DNA of 64,000 nucleotides from JACNJF01 sp050288105 (GCA_050288105.1 JBNKDE010000005.1:62001-126000), one strand, 5' to 3'; shown: positions 16,091-25,486, counted from the stretch's first letter. The notes: generated from the letters alone by a model not told the origin. A program made the numbers and translations.

Positions 16091-18913
16091 TTAATTTAAG
16101 CGTTTATCCTGCGCAATCGATAATAGTTTTTTCATGTGACTGAGCAGTTTGTTATGGATCTCCAGCAGGCAGGGTAATTCGTTTTCAACCAGCTCGTCAT
16201 TGTTGAGCTTATTATAATGTAAAATTCGTTTAGCGCTGGCATGGATATCAGAATGCAGCAGATGGATGGTGTGATATGCCTCGTGATCGTGATAACGCGC
16301 GCTTCCTTCCGTGTGCAGCCATTGCCCAAAGCGACATTTTGAATCATCAAGTTCTGGTGGGAAGGCAGTAAGGTTATTAATATAGTTCCTGATTGCTGAG
16401 ACCCAGGAACGATGCTCAACCATCGCAAGTAGCAGTTGAGGATCACTATATTGGATATAATCTATTTTTTTCCAGCTTTCAGGTGCTGACCAGTGGCGAC
16501 TCCAGTTTGGTATTTCCTCTGCTGGCATGGGGTGGGCGATGGCATAGCCCTGCGCGCGCTCGCATCCGATCATCAGCAAAACTTCAGCATGTTCAGTTGA
16601 CTCAAGGCCTTCAGCGACGACATCGCGTCTGAAAGCCCTGGCAAGTCCAATGACGCCTTCGACGATGGCGAGATCTTCCGGGTCCTCCAGCATGTCGCGT
16701 ACGAAACTTCGATCAATTTTTAACACGCTAGCAGGCAGGTGTTTAAGGTAGGTCAGCGAGGAATATCCGGTACCAAAGTCATCTAACGCGAAGTCTATGC
16801 CCATATCAATACACTGCGTCATGATTTCGGCAACCTGCACGATATCCAGTGTGCTGGTTTCCAGAACTTCTATCTGGAGTCTTTGTATATCGGATGGATC
16901 ATATTGGTTAAGTAGTTCATGCAGGCGTGCAACAAAATTACCTCTTTGCAGATGATACGCGCCGATATTGATGCTTATCGATATATCAAGGTTTTCCTTA
17001 CGCCACAGTTGTAGCTGTTTTAGAGCATTTTCAATTACCCATTCTCCCAATGTTACCGAGAGCGGGTGCTGCTCTATCAATGGAAGAAAAAAACCCGGTT
17101 GCAGTAAGCCTTCGTCAGGATGCTCCCAACGAATCAGAGCTTCTGCGCCGTAAATCTCTCCACTACGCAGATTAACCTTGGGCTGGTAATACAGCTTGAA
17201 TTCATTGTTCTGCAAACCTACACGGATTTGCTCAATCTTTTCCAGGTGTCCACGCAGATTGTGATCCTCTTCAGGATCAAACTGAGAGTAGCGGTTCTTG
17301 CCTTCCAGCTTTGCACGGTACATGGCCTGATCTGCCTGTCTGATAAGTTGATCCGCGTCCAGTTCCTGTTGCTGAGGGTAAGTGGTTACACCAATACTGA
17401 CGGTTACCTGGGTGATGATGTTATTAATCTTTACCGGTTGCGAGGCTGCCAGCAGCAGGCATTCAAGTGATCGTCGGCTTTCGATTTCATCACTATCTAT
17501 TAGCACTGCGATGAATTCATCGCCACCCAGACGGGCAATAGTATCGCTGGCTCGCAGGCAGTCTGACATGCGCTGTGAGATCGTAATAAGGAGCTGGTCT
17601 CCGAGGTCGTGGCCATGAGTATCATTTACCTGCTTAAAACCATCCAGATCCAGATAGGCGACAGTGACCGCCTGTTTACGCCGACTGGCCTGAGCAATTG
17701 CCTGTTTTAGCCGGTCTGCCAGCAACATGCGGTTGGGTAAACCAGTGAGTGAATCATAGTGTGCGATTCGCTCCAGTTGCTTTTGATGCTCTATCTGAAT
17801 CGTGATATCGGAAAATAAGGCGACGAAATGCTGAATTTCATTGTTGGCGTCTCTGACGGCACTGATGGTGAGCAATTCCACGACAATCTCTCCATTCTTG
17901 CGTCGATTCCAGATCTCGCCGCTCCAGTGCCCATCGCGGCTCAGGTTTCGCCACATCTGGTTATAAAAGTTCTTGTCGTGTTTACCTGATTGCATAAAGC
18001 GCGGGTTTTTTCCAATCGCTTCTGCACGGCTGTAACCGGTGATCGCGGTAAATGCTTCATTGACGTCAATAATATTGGCTTTGGGGTCCGTAATAACGAT
18101 GCCTTCCCTGGCATAGGTAAAGACACTGGCTGCCAGTTTCATCTGGTTTTCAGCCTGCTTTCTCTGCTCAATTTCTTTTTCCAGACTCAAATTTGCAAGT
18201 ATTAAGCTTTCCTGTTCAGAGCTGATTCTTTGTGTCATATGATTGAAGCATTGGGCTAATTCACCAAGTTCATCATTGGAGGTGACGGGTGCTTTGATAT
18301 TGAAGTCTCCATCACTGACCTTGTTGGCTGCATACATGAGATGCCTTACAGGCGTGAGTACATTGATATGGAAAATAATGAAAATCACCGATCCCAGAAA
18401 CAGGATGATCGCCAGGTCGATGAATAACAGGTAATAGAAGTTTTCTGTGCTTACATTCAGCAGGCGTGTTTTATCGACTGCAATTACCAGTTCGCCCAGC
18501 ACATCGTCGCCATCTTTGACTGGGAACTTATAAATTTCCAGATTGGACGAGGTATTCTGGGCGTCGATAAGCGCAATCATCTGCTGCATGGTAAGTTTGC
18601 CGGGGGAGCTGGTGGTCATCGCGATACCCTGTGCATTTCTTATTAATGCAAAGCTGATATCTGCATCGCGGGTGATACGTTCCGCATATTGATCCAGTGT
18701 CGTAATATCAAAGGAATAGATCGCTTTAGGGCTGATCAAAATGATGAAATTACCGATAGAGTTCACCTTGTCATCGAGACTCTGAATCAATTGATTTTTC
18801 TGTAACTGATACAGATATAGTGCGCTGGATACCAGAGTGACAACTAATACAGCGGATATAGCAATGACAAATTTGAAGCCTAAGCCTTTGATCATTAAAG
18901 CAGGTTTTTTCAA
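16091..18913 (-). CDS. membrane GGDEF-EAL protein with HAMP, PAS and C-terminal CZB domain
   Basis: A large c-di-GMP enzyme of 940 residues. Order: membrane helix at about 14-33, periplasmic sensor loop to about 160, second helix, HAMP near 190-240, PAS near 260-375, GGDEF near 385-545, EAL near 560-810, CZB-like domain near 825-930. The GGDEF motif is intact (RLGGDEF) and preceded at five residues by RASD, a product-inhibition I-site. EAL has EALIRW, DDFGTGYSSLTYLK, LKIDRSFV and VAEGLEST, so both activities are possible. The C-terminal part with HRSWVSAIRN, CRFGQWLHTEG and paired histidines fits a CZB zinc-binding domain, usually found in chemoreceptors and some diguanylate cyclases. It starts one base after the PhnD-like gene stop, suggesting that protein presents ligand to the periplasmic loop. 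Confidence 0.85.
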   Translation of the reverse strand: MKKPALMIKGLGFKFVIAISAVLVVTLVSSALYLYQLQKNQLIQSLDDKVNSIGNFIILISPKAIYSFDITTLDQYAERITRDADISFALIRNAQGIAMTTSSPGKLTMQQMIALIDAQNTSSNLEIYKFPVKDGDDVLGELVIAVDKTRLLNVSTENFYYLLFIDLAIILFLGSVIFIIFHINVLTPVRHLMYAANKVSDGDFNIKAPVTSNDELGELAQCFNHMTQRISSEQESLILANLSLEKEIEQRKQAENQMKLAASVFTYAREGIVITDPKANIIDVNEAFTAITGYSRAEAIGKNPRFMQSGKHDKNFYNQMWRNLSRDGHWSGEIWNRRKNGEIVVELLTISAVRDANNEIQHFVALFSDITIQIEHQKQLERIAHYDSLTGLPNRMLLADRLKQAIAQASRRKQAVTVAYLDLDGFKQVNDTHGHDLGDQLLITISQRMSDCLRASDTIARLGGDEFIAVLIDSDEIESRRSLECLLLAASQPVKINNIITQVTVSIGVTTYPQQQELDADQLIRQADQAMYRAKLEGKNRYSQFDPEEDHNLRGHLEKIEQIRVGLQNNEFKLYYQPKVNLRSGEIYGAEALIRWEHPDEGLLQPGFFLPLIEQHPLSVTLGEWVIENALKQLQLWRKENLDISISINIGAYHLQRGNFVARLHELLNQYDPSDIQRLQIEVLETSTLDIVQVAEIMTQCIDMGIDFALDDFGTGYSSLTYLKHLPASVLKIDRSFVRDMLEDPEDLAIVEGVIGLARAFRRDVVAEGLESTEHAEVLLMIGCERAQGYAIAHPMPAEEIPNWSRHWSAPESWKKIDYIQYSDPQLLLAMVEHRSWVSAIRNYINNLTAFPPELDDSKCRFGQWLHTEGSARYHDHEAYHTIHLLHSDIHASAKRILHYNKLNNDELVENELPCLLEIHNKLLSHMKKLLSIAQDKRLN

Positions 18914-18914
18914 C

Positions 18915-19814
18915 TTAATAGGTCCCGCTTTGACTGGCTTCTACAAAGTCAATAATATCCCTATGTTGATTATAATCTTGATCTGAAACGGGGTTAAAAG
19001 CAGTGAGTTTTGCAGCTTTTAACACTTCACGCCCGCTTTGTGAGGTTTTGAGGTCAAGCAAAATCTGCTGAATCTGCTGTTTCAGTTCGTCAGGTAGCTC
19101 GCGTTTTATGGCCCAGGGTAAATGTGCCATTCCCTCACTCAGGGCTAGCGCTTTTAACTGCCCGGTGTCGATTTTTTTTGTCACTACAGGCAAACGTATT
19201 GCAGCATCACCGGCGCCACTGGCTATCACCTGCCTGGTATAGGTCGCGAGTATCGAGTTAGGTGGGCTGGTTGTAAAAAGGGGTTTGAAATCATCATCTT
19301 TAAGTCCTGCCTGGTAGATGAGGTAGAGCGGTACGATATAGCTCATCATGGCTTCTTTGCCACCACCAAAAAGAATACTTTTTCCACGTAATTGCTGTAG
19401 TGAATCTATTCCTGAATCTTTTCGAACATAGATTCCGCCGCGAATGGTGTTTTCACCAAATTCCTCATTCTGAACCAGTACATCATACTTTAGCGTGTCG
19501 TGAGATTTTACATAATGGAACTGATTAAAATGCACCAGATCATAGCGCCGTTGCTGAAGACTGTTTTTGAAGGATTTGAAGTTGGGAGAGGTTTCGAGGA
19601 TGAATCGACGATTTGTTTTTTGCTCTAATAGCTCTTTCAATGGTTTAAACAAACGGATGCTGAGGGCAGGGTCACGACGTGGGAAAATCCCAATCACCAG
19701 CGCGTCAGAGTCTGTAATCTGCGGATTGTTATCAGCAACATCGGCCAGCAGGGTAATACTTTGGAGTAGAACAGAAAAAAACAGCACTATGGAGGTGAGC
19801 AACTTAAACATCAT
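18915..19814 (-). CDS. PhnD-like periplasmic substrate-binding protein
   Basis: A 299-residue secreted protein with a signal peptide (about 1-25, ending SITLLADVA) and a type-2 periplasmic binding fold of the phosphate/phosphite/phosphonate (PhnD) kind. Typical stretches are VIGIFPRRDPALSIRLFKPL, LVHFNQFHYVKSHD, GGIYVRKDSGIDSLQQLRGK and the AIRLPVVTKK region. No ABC permease or ATPase is next to it. Instead the gene is nearly fused (one-base gap) to the GGDEF-EAL-CZB receptor, so it more likely works as a sensory subunit than as a transporter part. The ligand is not deducible. Confidence 0.8.
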   Translation of the reverse strand: MMFKLLTSIVLFFSVLLQSITLLADVADNNPQITDSDALVIGIFPRRDPALSIRLFKPLKELLEQKTNRRFILETSPNFKSFKNSLQQRRYDLVHFNQFHYVKSHDTLKYDVLVQNEEFGENTIRGGIYVRKDSGIDSLQQLRGKSILFGGGKEAMMSYIVPLYLIYQAGLKDDDFKPLFTTSPPNSILATYTRQVIASGAGDAAIRLPVVTKKIDTGQLKALALSEGMAHLPWAIKRELPDELKQQIQQILLDLKTSQSGREVLKAAKLTAFNPVSDQDYNQHRDIIDFVEASQSGTY

Positions 19815-19982
19815 TCCTCGAAACGACTAAAAACGAGAATTAAAAAGCGTGTCTGGCACGAATTTCAGTGTATGAGTATAGTACAGTCTGTATAAAACCA
19901 CTTGATAGACTGCACATACGGTAAAATTTCAGGTAAACGCGTGTGGAGTCTGCTTAAACACTATAAATAGATGCGGTTGATT

Positions 19983-20663
19983 TCAACCCGCAGATTCAGC
20001 TGTTTGCATAGTTACACTTTGAGCCGTTGACTGAAAGCGTTGTTCAATCAGGTTTTTGCCCACTATTAATAATGCCAGGCCAAAAAATGCGCCTGGTGGT
20101 AACACCGCAAGTAAAAAGCCGTCATAGTCCTGAAATAGCTTGACCGTTAATATTCCAGCAGCGTCACCGAACATGATATCCGCCTGGGTAAACAGTGTAC
20201 CGAATCCGATAATTTCACGTAGCATGCCGAGTACTGTGAGTACCAGCAAAAAGCCCAATCCCATCATGAAGCCATCCAACGCTGAAGCACCCACGGGGTT
20301 ACGTGACGCAAAACCTTCTGCTCTACCGATGATTGAGCAGTTAGTGACGATTAGAGGGATGAAAATACCAAGCACCAGGTACAGCTCGTAAAACCAGGCC
20401 TTCATAACCAGCTCAATAATGGTGACGATAGAAGCAATAATCAGTACAAAGACGGGCAGGCGTACTTCCTGTCTAACCACGTCACGAATTAGTGAGACCA
20501 GTGTATTGGATATGATCAGGGTAATCATGGTGGCGAGCCCTAGCCCGATGCCGTTGATTGTGGTGCTGGTCACCGCCAGCAAAGGGCACAGGCCCAGTAA
20601 CTGCACCAGAGCGACATTGTTTTTCCACAGGCCGTTCTGGGTGATTTCGCTATGGCTACTCAT
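19983..20663 (-). CDS. rsxE: Rsx/Rnf electron transport complex subunit E
   Basis: A 226-residue integral membrane subunit of the ion-pumping Rnf/Rsx ferredoxin:NAD+ oxidoreductase. The start MSSHSEITQNGLWKNNVALV and the segments LLGLCPLLAVTSTTINGIGL, LYLVLGIFIPLIVTNCSIIG and DGFMMGLGFLLVLTVLGMLR are typical of RsxE, a paralogue of RsxA. Conserved cysteines in the membrane helices (LGLCPLL, TNCSIIG) may bind an iron centre with RsxA. It is last in rsxABCDGE, overlapping rsxG by four bases. Confidence 0.96.
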   Translation of the reverse strand: MSSHSEITQNGLWKNNVALVQLLGLCPLLAVTSTTINGIGLGLATMITLIISNTLVSLIRDVVRQEVRLPVFVLIIASIVTIIELVMKAWFYELYLVLGIFIPLIVTNCSIIGRAEGFASRNPVGASALDGFMMGLGFLLVLTVLGMLREIIGFGTLFTQADIMFGDAAGILTVKLFQDYDGFLLAVLPPGAFFGLALLIVGKNLIEQRFQSTAQSVTMQTAESAG

Positions 20664-21289
20664 TGAAACAGTTCCTCGCGCCGGGAGTTAAAGTACAGCA
20701 GTGTATTTTTAACGGCCTTTACAATTGCTCTTGGGGTGATGGTGGCACCTGTGATCTGGTCAAAATCGCCGCCATCGCGTTTCACCTTCCAGTGCTCGGG
20801 CTGGGGGTTATTCAGTGACTTGCCATCAAAACCATGGATCCATTTAGATTTGCGTTCCTCGATTAAATCGCCCAGCCCGGGGGTTTCATTGTGTTTTACC
20901 GCACGCACGCCAGCCAGCGAGCCATCGTAATAAACCGCTATTAACAGATAGATCTTACCACTGTAACCGTCTGGAGCGACCGCATTAAAGATCGCAGCAA
21001 CAGGTTCTCCATTTTTACGCGCCCGATAAATTATGCTTTCTTTCTCTGTGCCCAGCTCGCTGGATGGCGGGATTTGCAGGATATCCTGGGTAATATCGTT
21101 ATCCAGCTGTTGTTCGGGAATCAGCGCGTACAGGTTGCGAAGTAATACCTGGCGCTCGTTGTGTTCAATTTTATCCTGTGTTTCAACCTGAGTGACCGCC
21201 ACCAGCGCGGTGCCCACAACAGCAAACAGCCATAACAGGAATCCTGAAATGATGATCTGAACGAATTTACTGTTAAGTTCGATGTGCAT
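20660..21289 (-). CDS. rsxG: Rsx/Rnf electron transport complex subunit G
   Basis: A 209-residue protein with one N-terminal membrane anchor (IISGFLLWLFAVVGTALVAV) and a periplasmic FMN-binding domain. The covalent flavin attachment site lies in DQITGATITPRAIVKAV, where the second threonine of TGAT is the expected FMN-phosphate acceptor. AVYYDGSLAGVRAVKHNETPGLGD is another RsxG hallmark. It relays electrons within the Rnf/Rsx complex. It overlaps rsxE by four bases and abuts rsxD by one base, so the genes are translationally coupled. Confidence 0.96.
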   Translation of the reverse strand: MHIELNSKFVQIIISGFLLWLFAVVGTALVAVTQVETQDKIEHNERQVLLRNLYALIPEQQLDNDITQDILQIPPSSELGTEKESIIYRARKNGEPVAAIFNAVAPDGYSGKIYLLIAVYYDGSLAGVRAVKHNETPGLGDLIEERKSKWIHGFDGKSLNNPQPEHWKVKRDGGDFDQITGATITPRAIVKAVKNTLLYFNSRREELFQ

Positions 21290-22320
21290 TAGTGATCTTC
21301 CGGAGGCTTAACACCAAATACACGAGGCTGAGTGTAGTAATCGATCAGCGGAACTGCCATATTGGCCAGTAGCACGGCGAAAGCAACGCCATCGGGGAAG
21401 CCCCCCCAACTGCGGATGATGTATACCAGCACACCAATCATGAATCCATAGATCAGGCGGCCTTTAACCGTAGTGGCCGCGGTCACGGGGTCTGTTGCAA
21501 TAAAGAATGCGCCCAGCATCAGGCCTCCTGAAAACAGGTGGAAGCCAGGTGAAGCAACGCTATCCGGGTTAAATACATAGAACAATGTGGCGATCAGCAG
21601 CAGGCCCGTGATCATGGCGACGGGGATATGCCAGCGTATGGTTTTACTGAAGATCAGGTAAATGCCTCCGACAAACCACCAGTTAGCGATCCACTCCCAG
21701 CCGACGCCTGCAAAATCTCCAAACACTGGAGATTGCTTGATTTCACTGACCATCATATTCATCGACAGGCTGGTTTTGAACTGGTCCAGCGGGGTTGCTG
21801 AAGTCAGCGCATCCCATTGCTGGATATCGGCAAGCCCCAGCGTATAGCTGAACGCCTGGGCGAGATTGAGCGAGTCGCCACTGACCTGAATGGGCAGGAA
21901 CCAGTTGGTCATTTCCTTGGGAAAAGAGATCAACAGCACGACATACCCTACCATGGCAGGATTAAAGGGGTTAAATCCCAGTCCGCCGTAGAGGTGTTTG
22001 CCCGCGATCATGGCAAACCCGATACCTACAGCGATCAGCCACCAGGGGCTGTGCATGGGAATACATAGCGCTAACAGCCAGGCGGTGACCACTGCGCTGT
22101 AATCTGATAGGTAGGGTTTAAGTGGACGCTTGCGTAACTTCAGGATGATGGTTTCAAATAACAGCGCAAAGGCGATCGCAAATACCAGGTTTACGAGCAA
22201 TCCGATTCCAAAATACCAGACATAGGCAATGCTTCCAGGGATCAGTGCAATGATGACATTCAGCATCATGCGATTGATGTGAGCAGAGGGAGTAACAAAC
22301 GGTGAAGAGTTCAATGTCAT
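21289..22320 (-). CDS. rsxD: Rsx/Rnf electron transport complex subunit D
   Basis: A 343-residue polytopic membrane subunit of the Rnf/Rsx complex (NQR2/RnfD family). It has repeated hydrophobic segments, GGLGFNPFNPAMVGYVVLLI near the middle and the FMN-threonine motif in DALTSATPLD. FSGGLMLGAFFIATDPVTAAT follows and is another family signature. It works with RsxG in flavin-mediated electron transfer coupled to cation movement. It overlaps rsxC by four bases and rsxG by one. Confidence 0.96.
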   Translation of the reverse strand: MTLNSSPFVTPSAHINRMMLNVIIALIPGSIAYVWYFGIGLLVNLVFAIAFALLFETIILKLRKRPLKPYLSDYSAVVTAWLLALCIPMHSPWWLIAVGIGFAMIAGKHLYGGLGFNPFNPAMVGYVVLLISFPKEMTNWFLPIQVSGDSLNLAQAFSYTLGLADIQQWDALTSATPLDQFKTSLSMNMMVSEIKQSPVFGDFAGVGWEWIANWWFVGGIYLIFSKTIRWHIPVAMITGLLLIATLFYVFNPDSVASPGFHLFSGGLMLGAFFIATDPVTAATTVKGRLIYGFMIGVLVYIIRSWGGFPDGVAFAVLLANMAVPLIDYYTQPRVFGVKPPEDH

Positions 22321-23999
22321 GATTTATCCGATTTGTGTCTGCTTCGCCGCGCCTCGGCTTCTTCAATCTGACGCTGCTGTGCCGGAGTCAGATTCTCGGT
22401 GTTTTTGGGTTCAATGTGCTGTGCTTTTTTTCTGGCCTTAACCCGTTCCAGCGCAGCCTGGACTGCATCTGCATTGGGTGATGAGCTTTTGGTCTCATCG
22501 GTTTCTGCTTTAGCTGCCAGTTCCGCCTGCTTTTTCTTTTCCAGCGCTTCGCGTCTTTCACGCCTGCGCTCTTCGTCCAGCATCTTCTGCTTCATGATGC
22601 GGGCTTCGCGAAACTCATGGCGTTTACGCGCGCGATCTGACTTATAGGTCTTCCGCTTCTGTTCCCAGATTTCGCTCTTGGAAAAGCGGTAGTACTGCAC
22701 CAGCGGTATGTTGCTGGGGCAGACTGCTGCACAGCAACCACACTCGATACAGTCTAATAAGTGATATTCCTCCAGCAGCTCTAGCTGTTTTGAACGGCTA
22801 TGCCAGTAGAGTTGCTGCGGGAGCAAATTAGCCGGGCATACCTCGCTACACTGGCCACAACGTACACATTCGGTAACCTGCGGCGGTTCCTGCTGACTCA
22901 TCACCAGGATGGTATTGGTGGCTTTTACCACCGGCACCTGATCGCTCTGTAACGGCAGCCCCATCATGGGGCCTCCCATGATGAGCAATGGCCTGTCTAC
23001 CGTATAGCCACCGGCAAGTTCAATCAGATGGCTAACCGGCGTACCCAGTGCAACGCGCCAGTTGCCGGGGTTTTTGACGCCGGGCCCGGTCACTGTCACG
23101 ATGCGCGAGGTGAGCCTCAGGTTCTCATCAATAGCATCTGCGATTGCAGCACAGGTACCCACATTCTGTGTCAGGAAACCGATCTTAAAGGAAAGCTCGC
23201 CGCTCAATACCTCGCGTCCGGTCAGCACCTTGATTAGCTGCCGCTCACCGCCAGAAGGGTATAGCGTGGGAATAGAAACTACCTCGGTATCTGCCAGGCC
23301 GAGTTCTGTCAGGGCATCCCGCATGGACTTGATGGCTGCGGGCTTGTTGTCTTCAATGCCAATCAGGGTTTGCTCGGGTTTGAGCAGATTTTGCAGAATC
23401 TGAACGCCGCGCATGACTCTGGGGGCTTCGTTCTGCATGAGTACATCATCACAGGTAATGTAGGGCTCGCATTCTGCGCCATTAATCACCAGGGTTTTAA
23501 TCCGGTGTTTGATGGCTGTTTCCAGCTTGGCAGCGGTAGGGAATACCGCACCACCCAGGCCGACAATACCTGCCCGTCGAATGCGAGCCAGGGTATCTTC
23601 AGGGCTCAGGCCATCGTTAGGCAACTGTCTAATATCGCTGTGTTCGTCCTTACCATAAGTCTGGATCACAATACACAGGTCAGTCTGCCCCGAAGGGTGG
23701 GCAACAGGGCGCTGCTCGATAGCGACAACGACCCCTGAGGTTGGGGAATGCACAGGTGCGCTGACAAACTCGCGGGTTTCTGCAATGAGCTGACCTTTTT
23801 TTACCGTCTGCCCCAGCTTCACCAGTGGGCTGTTCGGTTCCCCGATATGCTGGTTAACACGCAGAATAAATTCAGCGGGCATGCTGGCATGCTGGATACC
23901 GCTACCCAGCGATTCGGTTTTATGCTCGTCCAGATGCAGGCCACCATGGAATTTAAAGGATCCCGCTTTACCCTGCATGACGTACTCCAGTTTTGGCAT
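22317..23999 (-). CDS. rsxC: Rsx/Rnf electron transport complex subunit C
   Basis: A 560-residue cytosolic subunit that binds FMN and NADH. The N-terminal region contains FKFHGGLHLDEHKT, the NADH/FMN-binding Rossmann-like part includes RRAGIVGLGGAVFPTAAKL, and two 4Fe-4S motifs are clear: CVRCGQCSEVCPANLLP and CIECGCCAAVCPSNIPLVQYY. The C-terminal tail (residues about 455-560) is charged and Ala/Lys/Glu-rich, a coiled-coil-like extension common in gammaproteobacterial RsxC. The annotated start at 23999 overlaps rsxB by 32 bases; the ATG seven codons later is a possible alternative. Confidence 0.96.
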   Translation of the reverse strand: MPKLEYVMQGKAGSFKFHGGLHLDEHKTESLGSGIQHASMPAEFILRVNQHIGEPNSPLVKLGQTVKKGQLIAETREFVSAPVHSPTSGVVVAIEQRPVAHPSGQTDLCIVIQTYGKDEHSDIRQLPNDGLSPEDTLARIRRAGIVGLGGAVFPTAAKLETAIKHRIKTLVINGAECEPYITCDDVLMQNEAPRVMRGVQILQNLLKPEQTLIGIEDNKPAAIKSMRDALTELGLADTEVVSIPTLYPSGGERQLIKVLTGREVLSGELSFKIGFLTQNVGTCAAIADAIDENLRLTSRIVTVTGPGVKNPGNWRVALGTPVSHLIELAGGYTVDRPLLIMGGPMMGLPLQSDQVPVVKATNTILVMSQQEPPQVTECVRCGQCSEVCPANLLPQQLYWHSRSKQLELLEEYHLLDCIECGCCAAVCPSNIPLVQYYRFSKSEIWEQKRKTYKSDRARKRHEFREARIMKQKMLDEERRRERREALEKKKQAELAAKAETDETKSSSPNADAVQAALERVKARKKAQHIEPKNTENLTPAQQRQIEEAEARRSRHKSDKS

Positions 24000-24534
24000 C
24001 AGGTTCGGGCCATTTCCAGTCAGCCAGGGTTTGTTTGACAGGAATCATCTCAATACAATCCACAGGACAGGGCGGCAGACAGAGTTCGCAGCCAGTGCAT
24101 TCACTGGCGATGATGGTATGCATATGTTTGGCCGAACCCAGGATGGCATCTACCGGACAGGCCTGTATGCATAGTGTGCAGCCGATACAGGTCTGTTCGT
24201 CGATTAAAGCCACCATGGGAATATCCAGGTGCTCGCCATTCTCTGCATTCAGTGTCAGGACCTCAACGTCCAGCATGTCTGCCAGCATGACAATGGTATT
24301 CTGTCCACCGGGAGGGCATTGGTTGATTGGTGCTTCGCCGTTGGCAATCGCTTCTGCATAGGGGCGACAACCTGCATAGCCGCATTGACCGCACTGGGTC
24401 TGGGGCAGGATGGCGTCTATTTGATCGACAATGGGATTCCCTTCAACCTTAAAGCGTATCGCTGCGTAACCGAGAACCAACCCGAAGCCGCCGGCGATAA
24501 AGCTGAGTGTGAAAACTGCAATCAGGATGATCAT
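23968..24534 (-). CDS. rsxB: Rsx/Rnf electron transport complex subunit B
   Basis: A 188-residue iron-sulfur subunit with one N-terminal membrane anchor (MIILIAVFTLSFIAGGFGLV). It has the RnfB-type cluster-binding motif TQCGQCGYAGCRPYAEAIA and two ferredoxin-like 4Fe-4S motifs, CIGCTLCIQACPVDAI and CTGCELCLPPCPVDCI. It accepts electrons from ferredoxin and passes them to the rest of the complex. In Escherichia coli the complex keeps SoxR reduced. Its end overlaps rsxC by 32 bases, and its start shares one base with the rsxA end. Confidence 0.96.
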   Translation of the reverse strand: MIILIAVFTLSFIAGGFGLVLGYAAIRFKVEGNPIVDQIDAILPQTQCGQCGYAGCRPYAEAIANGEAPINQCPPGGQNTIVMLADMLDVEVLTLNAENGEHLDIPMVALIDEQTCIGCTLCIQACPVDAILGSAKHMHTIIASECTGCELCLPPCPVDCIEMIPVKQTLADWKWPEPDAKTGVRHAG

Positions 24535-25115
24535 TAGACTTTAACTAATCCGCCCAGACCCATAAACGCCAGCGACATCAGTCCTGCGGTAATCAGTCCA
24601 ATAGCTGCACCCTGGAATGGGGCAGGGACATCAGCTACGTTAACCCTTTCACGCATGGCGGCAAACAGGATCAGCACCATAGAGAAGCCGACTGCGGCAC
24701 CAAATCCATAGACTGCAGATTCAATAAAGCTATGCTGTTGCTGAATGTTTAATAAAGCGACACCGAGTACGGCGCAGTTAGTGGTAATCAGAGGAAGAAA
24801 AATACCCAGTACATTGTGTAATAGAGGACTGGTTTTATGCACCACCATTTCGGTGAAATTCACTACTGCGGCTATGGTAATAATGAATGCAATGGTACGC
24901 AGAAACTCAAGCCCCAGCGGCATCAGGATCCAGGTGTTAACCATATAGCTCAGGATAGAAGAAAGCGTCAGCACAAAGGTGGTTGCCGCACTCATGCCGA
25001 TGGCTGTTTCAACCTTACGCGATACGCCCATAAAGGGGCATAGTCCAAGGAATTTCACCAGCACAATATTATTCACAAAGATCGTGCTGATCAGTATTAG
25101 CAGGTATTCAGTCAT
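24534..25115 (-). CDS. rsxA: Rsx/Rnf electron transport complex subunit A
   Basis: A 193-residue polytopic membrane protein, first gene of rsxABCDGE. It shows the typical start TEYLLILISTIFVNNIVLV, then KFLGLCPFMGVSRKVETAIGM, the Cys-bearing helix pattern LLHNVLGIFLPLITTNCAVLG and SAVYGFGAAVGFSMVLILFA. RsxA and RsxE are related and sit together in the membrane core. Upstream, to trpB, lies a 371-base gap with a long inverted repeat that could hold the operon promoter. Confidence 0.96.
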   Translation of the reverse strand: MTEYLLILISTIFVNNIVLVKFLGLCPFMGVSRKVETAIGMSAATTFVLTLSSILSYMVNTWILMPLGLEFLRTIAFIITIAAVVNFTEMVVHKTSPLLHNVLGIFLPLITTNCAVLGVALLNIQQQHSFIESAVYGFGAAVGFSMVLILFAAMRERVNVADVPAPFQGAAIGLITAGLMSLAFMGLGGLVKV

Positions 25116-25146
25116 GGCAAAGGATTATCCTAGAATCCGCGGTTGA

Positions 25147-25265
25147 ACAAGGATTTGTGGACAATATCAGCGTGTCCGGCAAGGCGTCGTTCGCCGTTAA
25201 TGGCGATTCCCTTAACAAGAGCGATAACGCTGCAGGGCGCGCTGATATTGTTCACAAATTCTTGT
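25147..25265. repeat. 119-bp element with 26-bp imperfect terminal inverted repeats
   Basis: The arms 25147-25172 and 25240-25265 are reverse complements at 24 of 26 positions, each containing ACAATATCAGCG or its complement. Between them is a GC-rich stretch with a smaller palindrome (CGCC, GTTAAT, GGCG). Size and layout fit a MITE-like element or a large RNA hairpin in the rsx leader. No flanking target duplication was confirmed. Confidence 0.6.
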
Positions 25266-25428
25266 AGCGTTTGTGACTTCACCCAATGGGTGAGGATAAA
25301 ATTCATTAATAATTTTAGCAAATCATTACCTTACGACAGTTTCTAGCGGTCAACTGGGGAATCTAGGATTATACTTGCGGGCATGCTTTCTGCATACCCT
25401 TGGCTTAGTGTGGCAATATGAGATACAT

Positions 25429-25466
25429 CAATTGACCGCGGCTTTATTGATTCGCCGGGTCAATTG
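25429..25466 (-). terminator. hairpin downstream of trpB
   Basis: CAATTGACC and GGTCAATTG pair perfectly, with an inner CGGC/GCCG extension, 20 bases beyond the trpB stop. No U-run follows on the minus strand, so intrinsic termination is uncertain. Confidence 0.45.
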
Positions 25467-25486
25467 GCGGTTCTGGCAATGCAGGG

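Larger units (their letters stand above)
25116..25486. other. 371-base intergenic stretch between rsxA and trpB
   Basis: No credible gene is present. It contains a 26-bp imperfect inverted repeat (arms at 25147-25172 and 25240-25265) and a hairpin next to the trpB stop (25429-25466). The rsx operon promoter should lie here on the minus strand, but no clear -35/-10 pair was identified. Confidence 0.7.
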
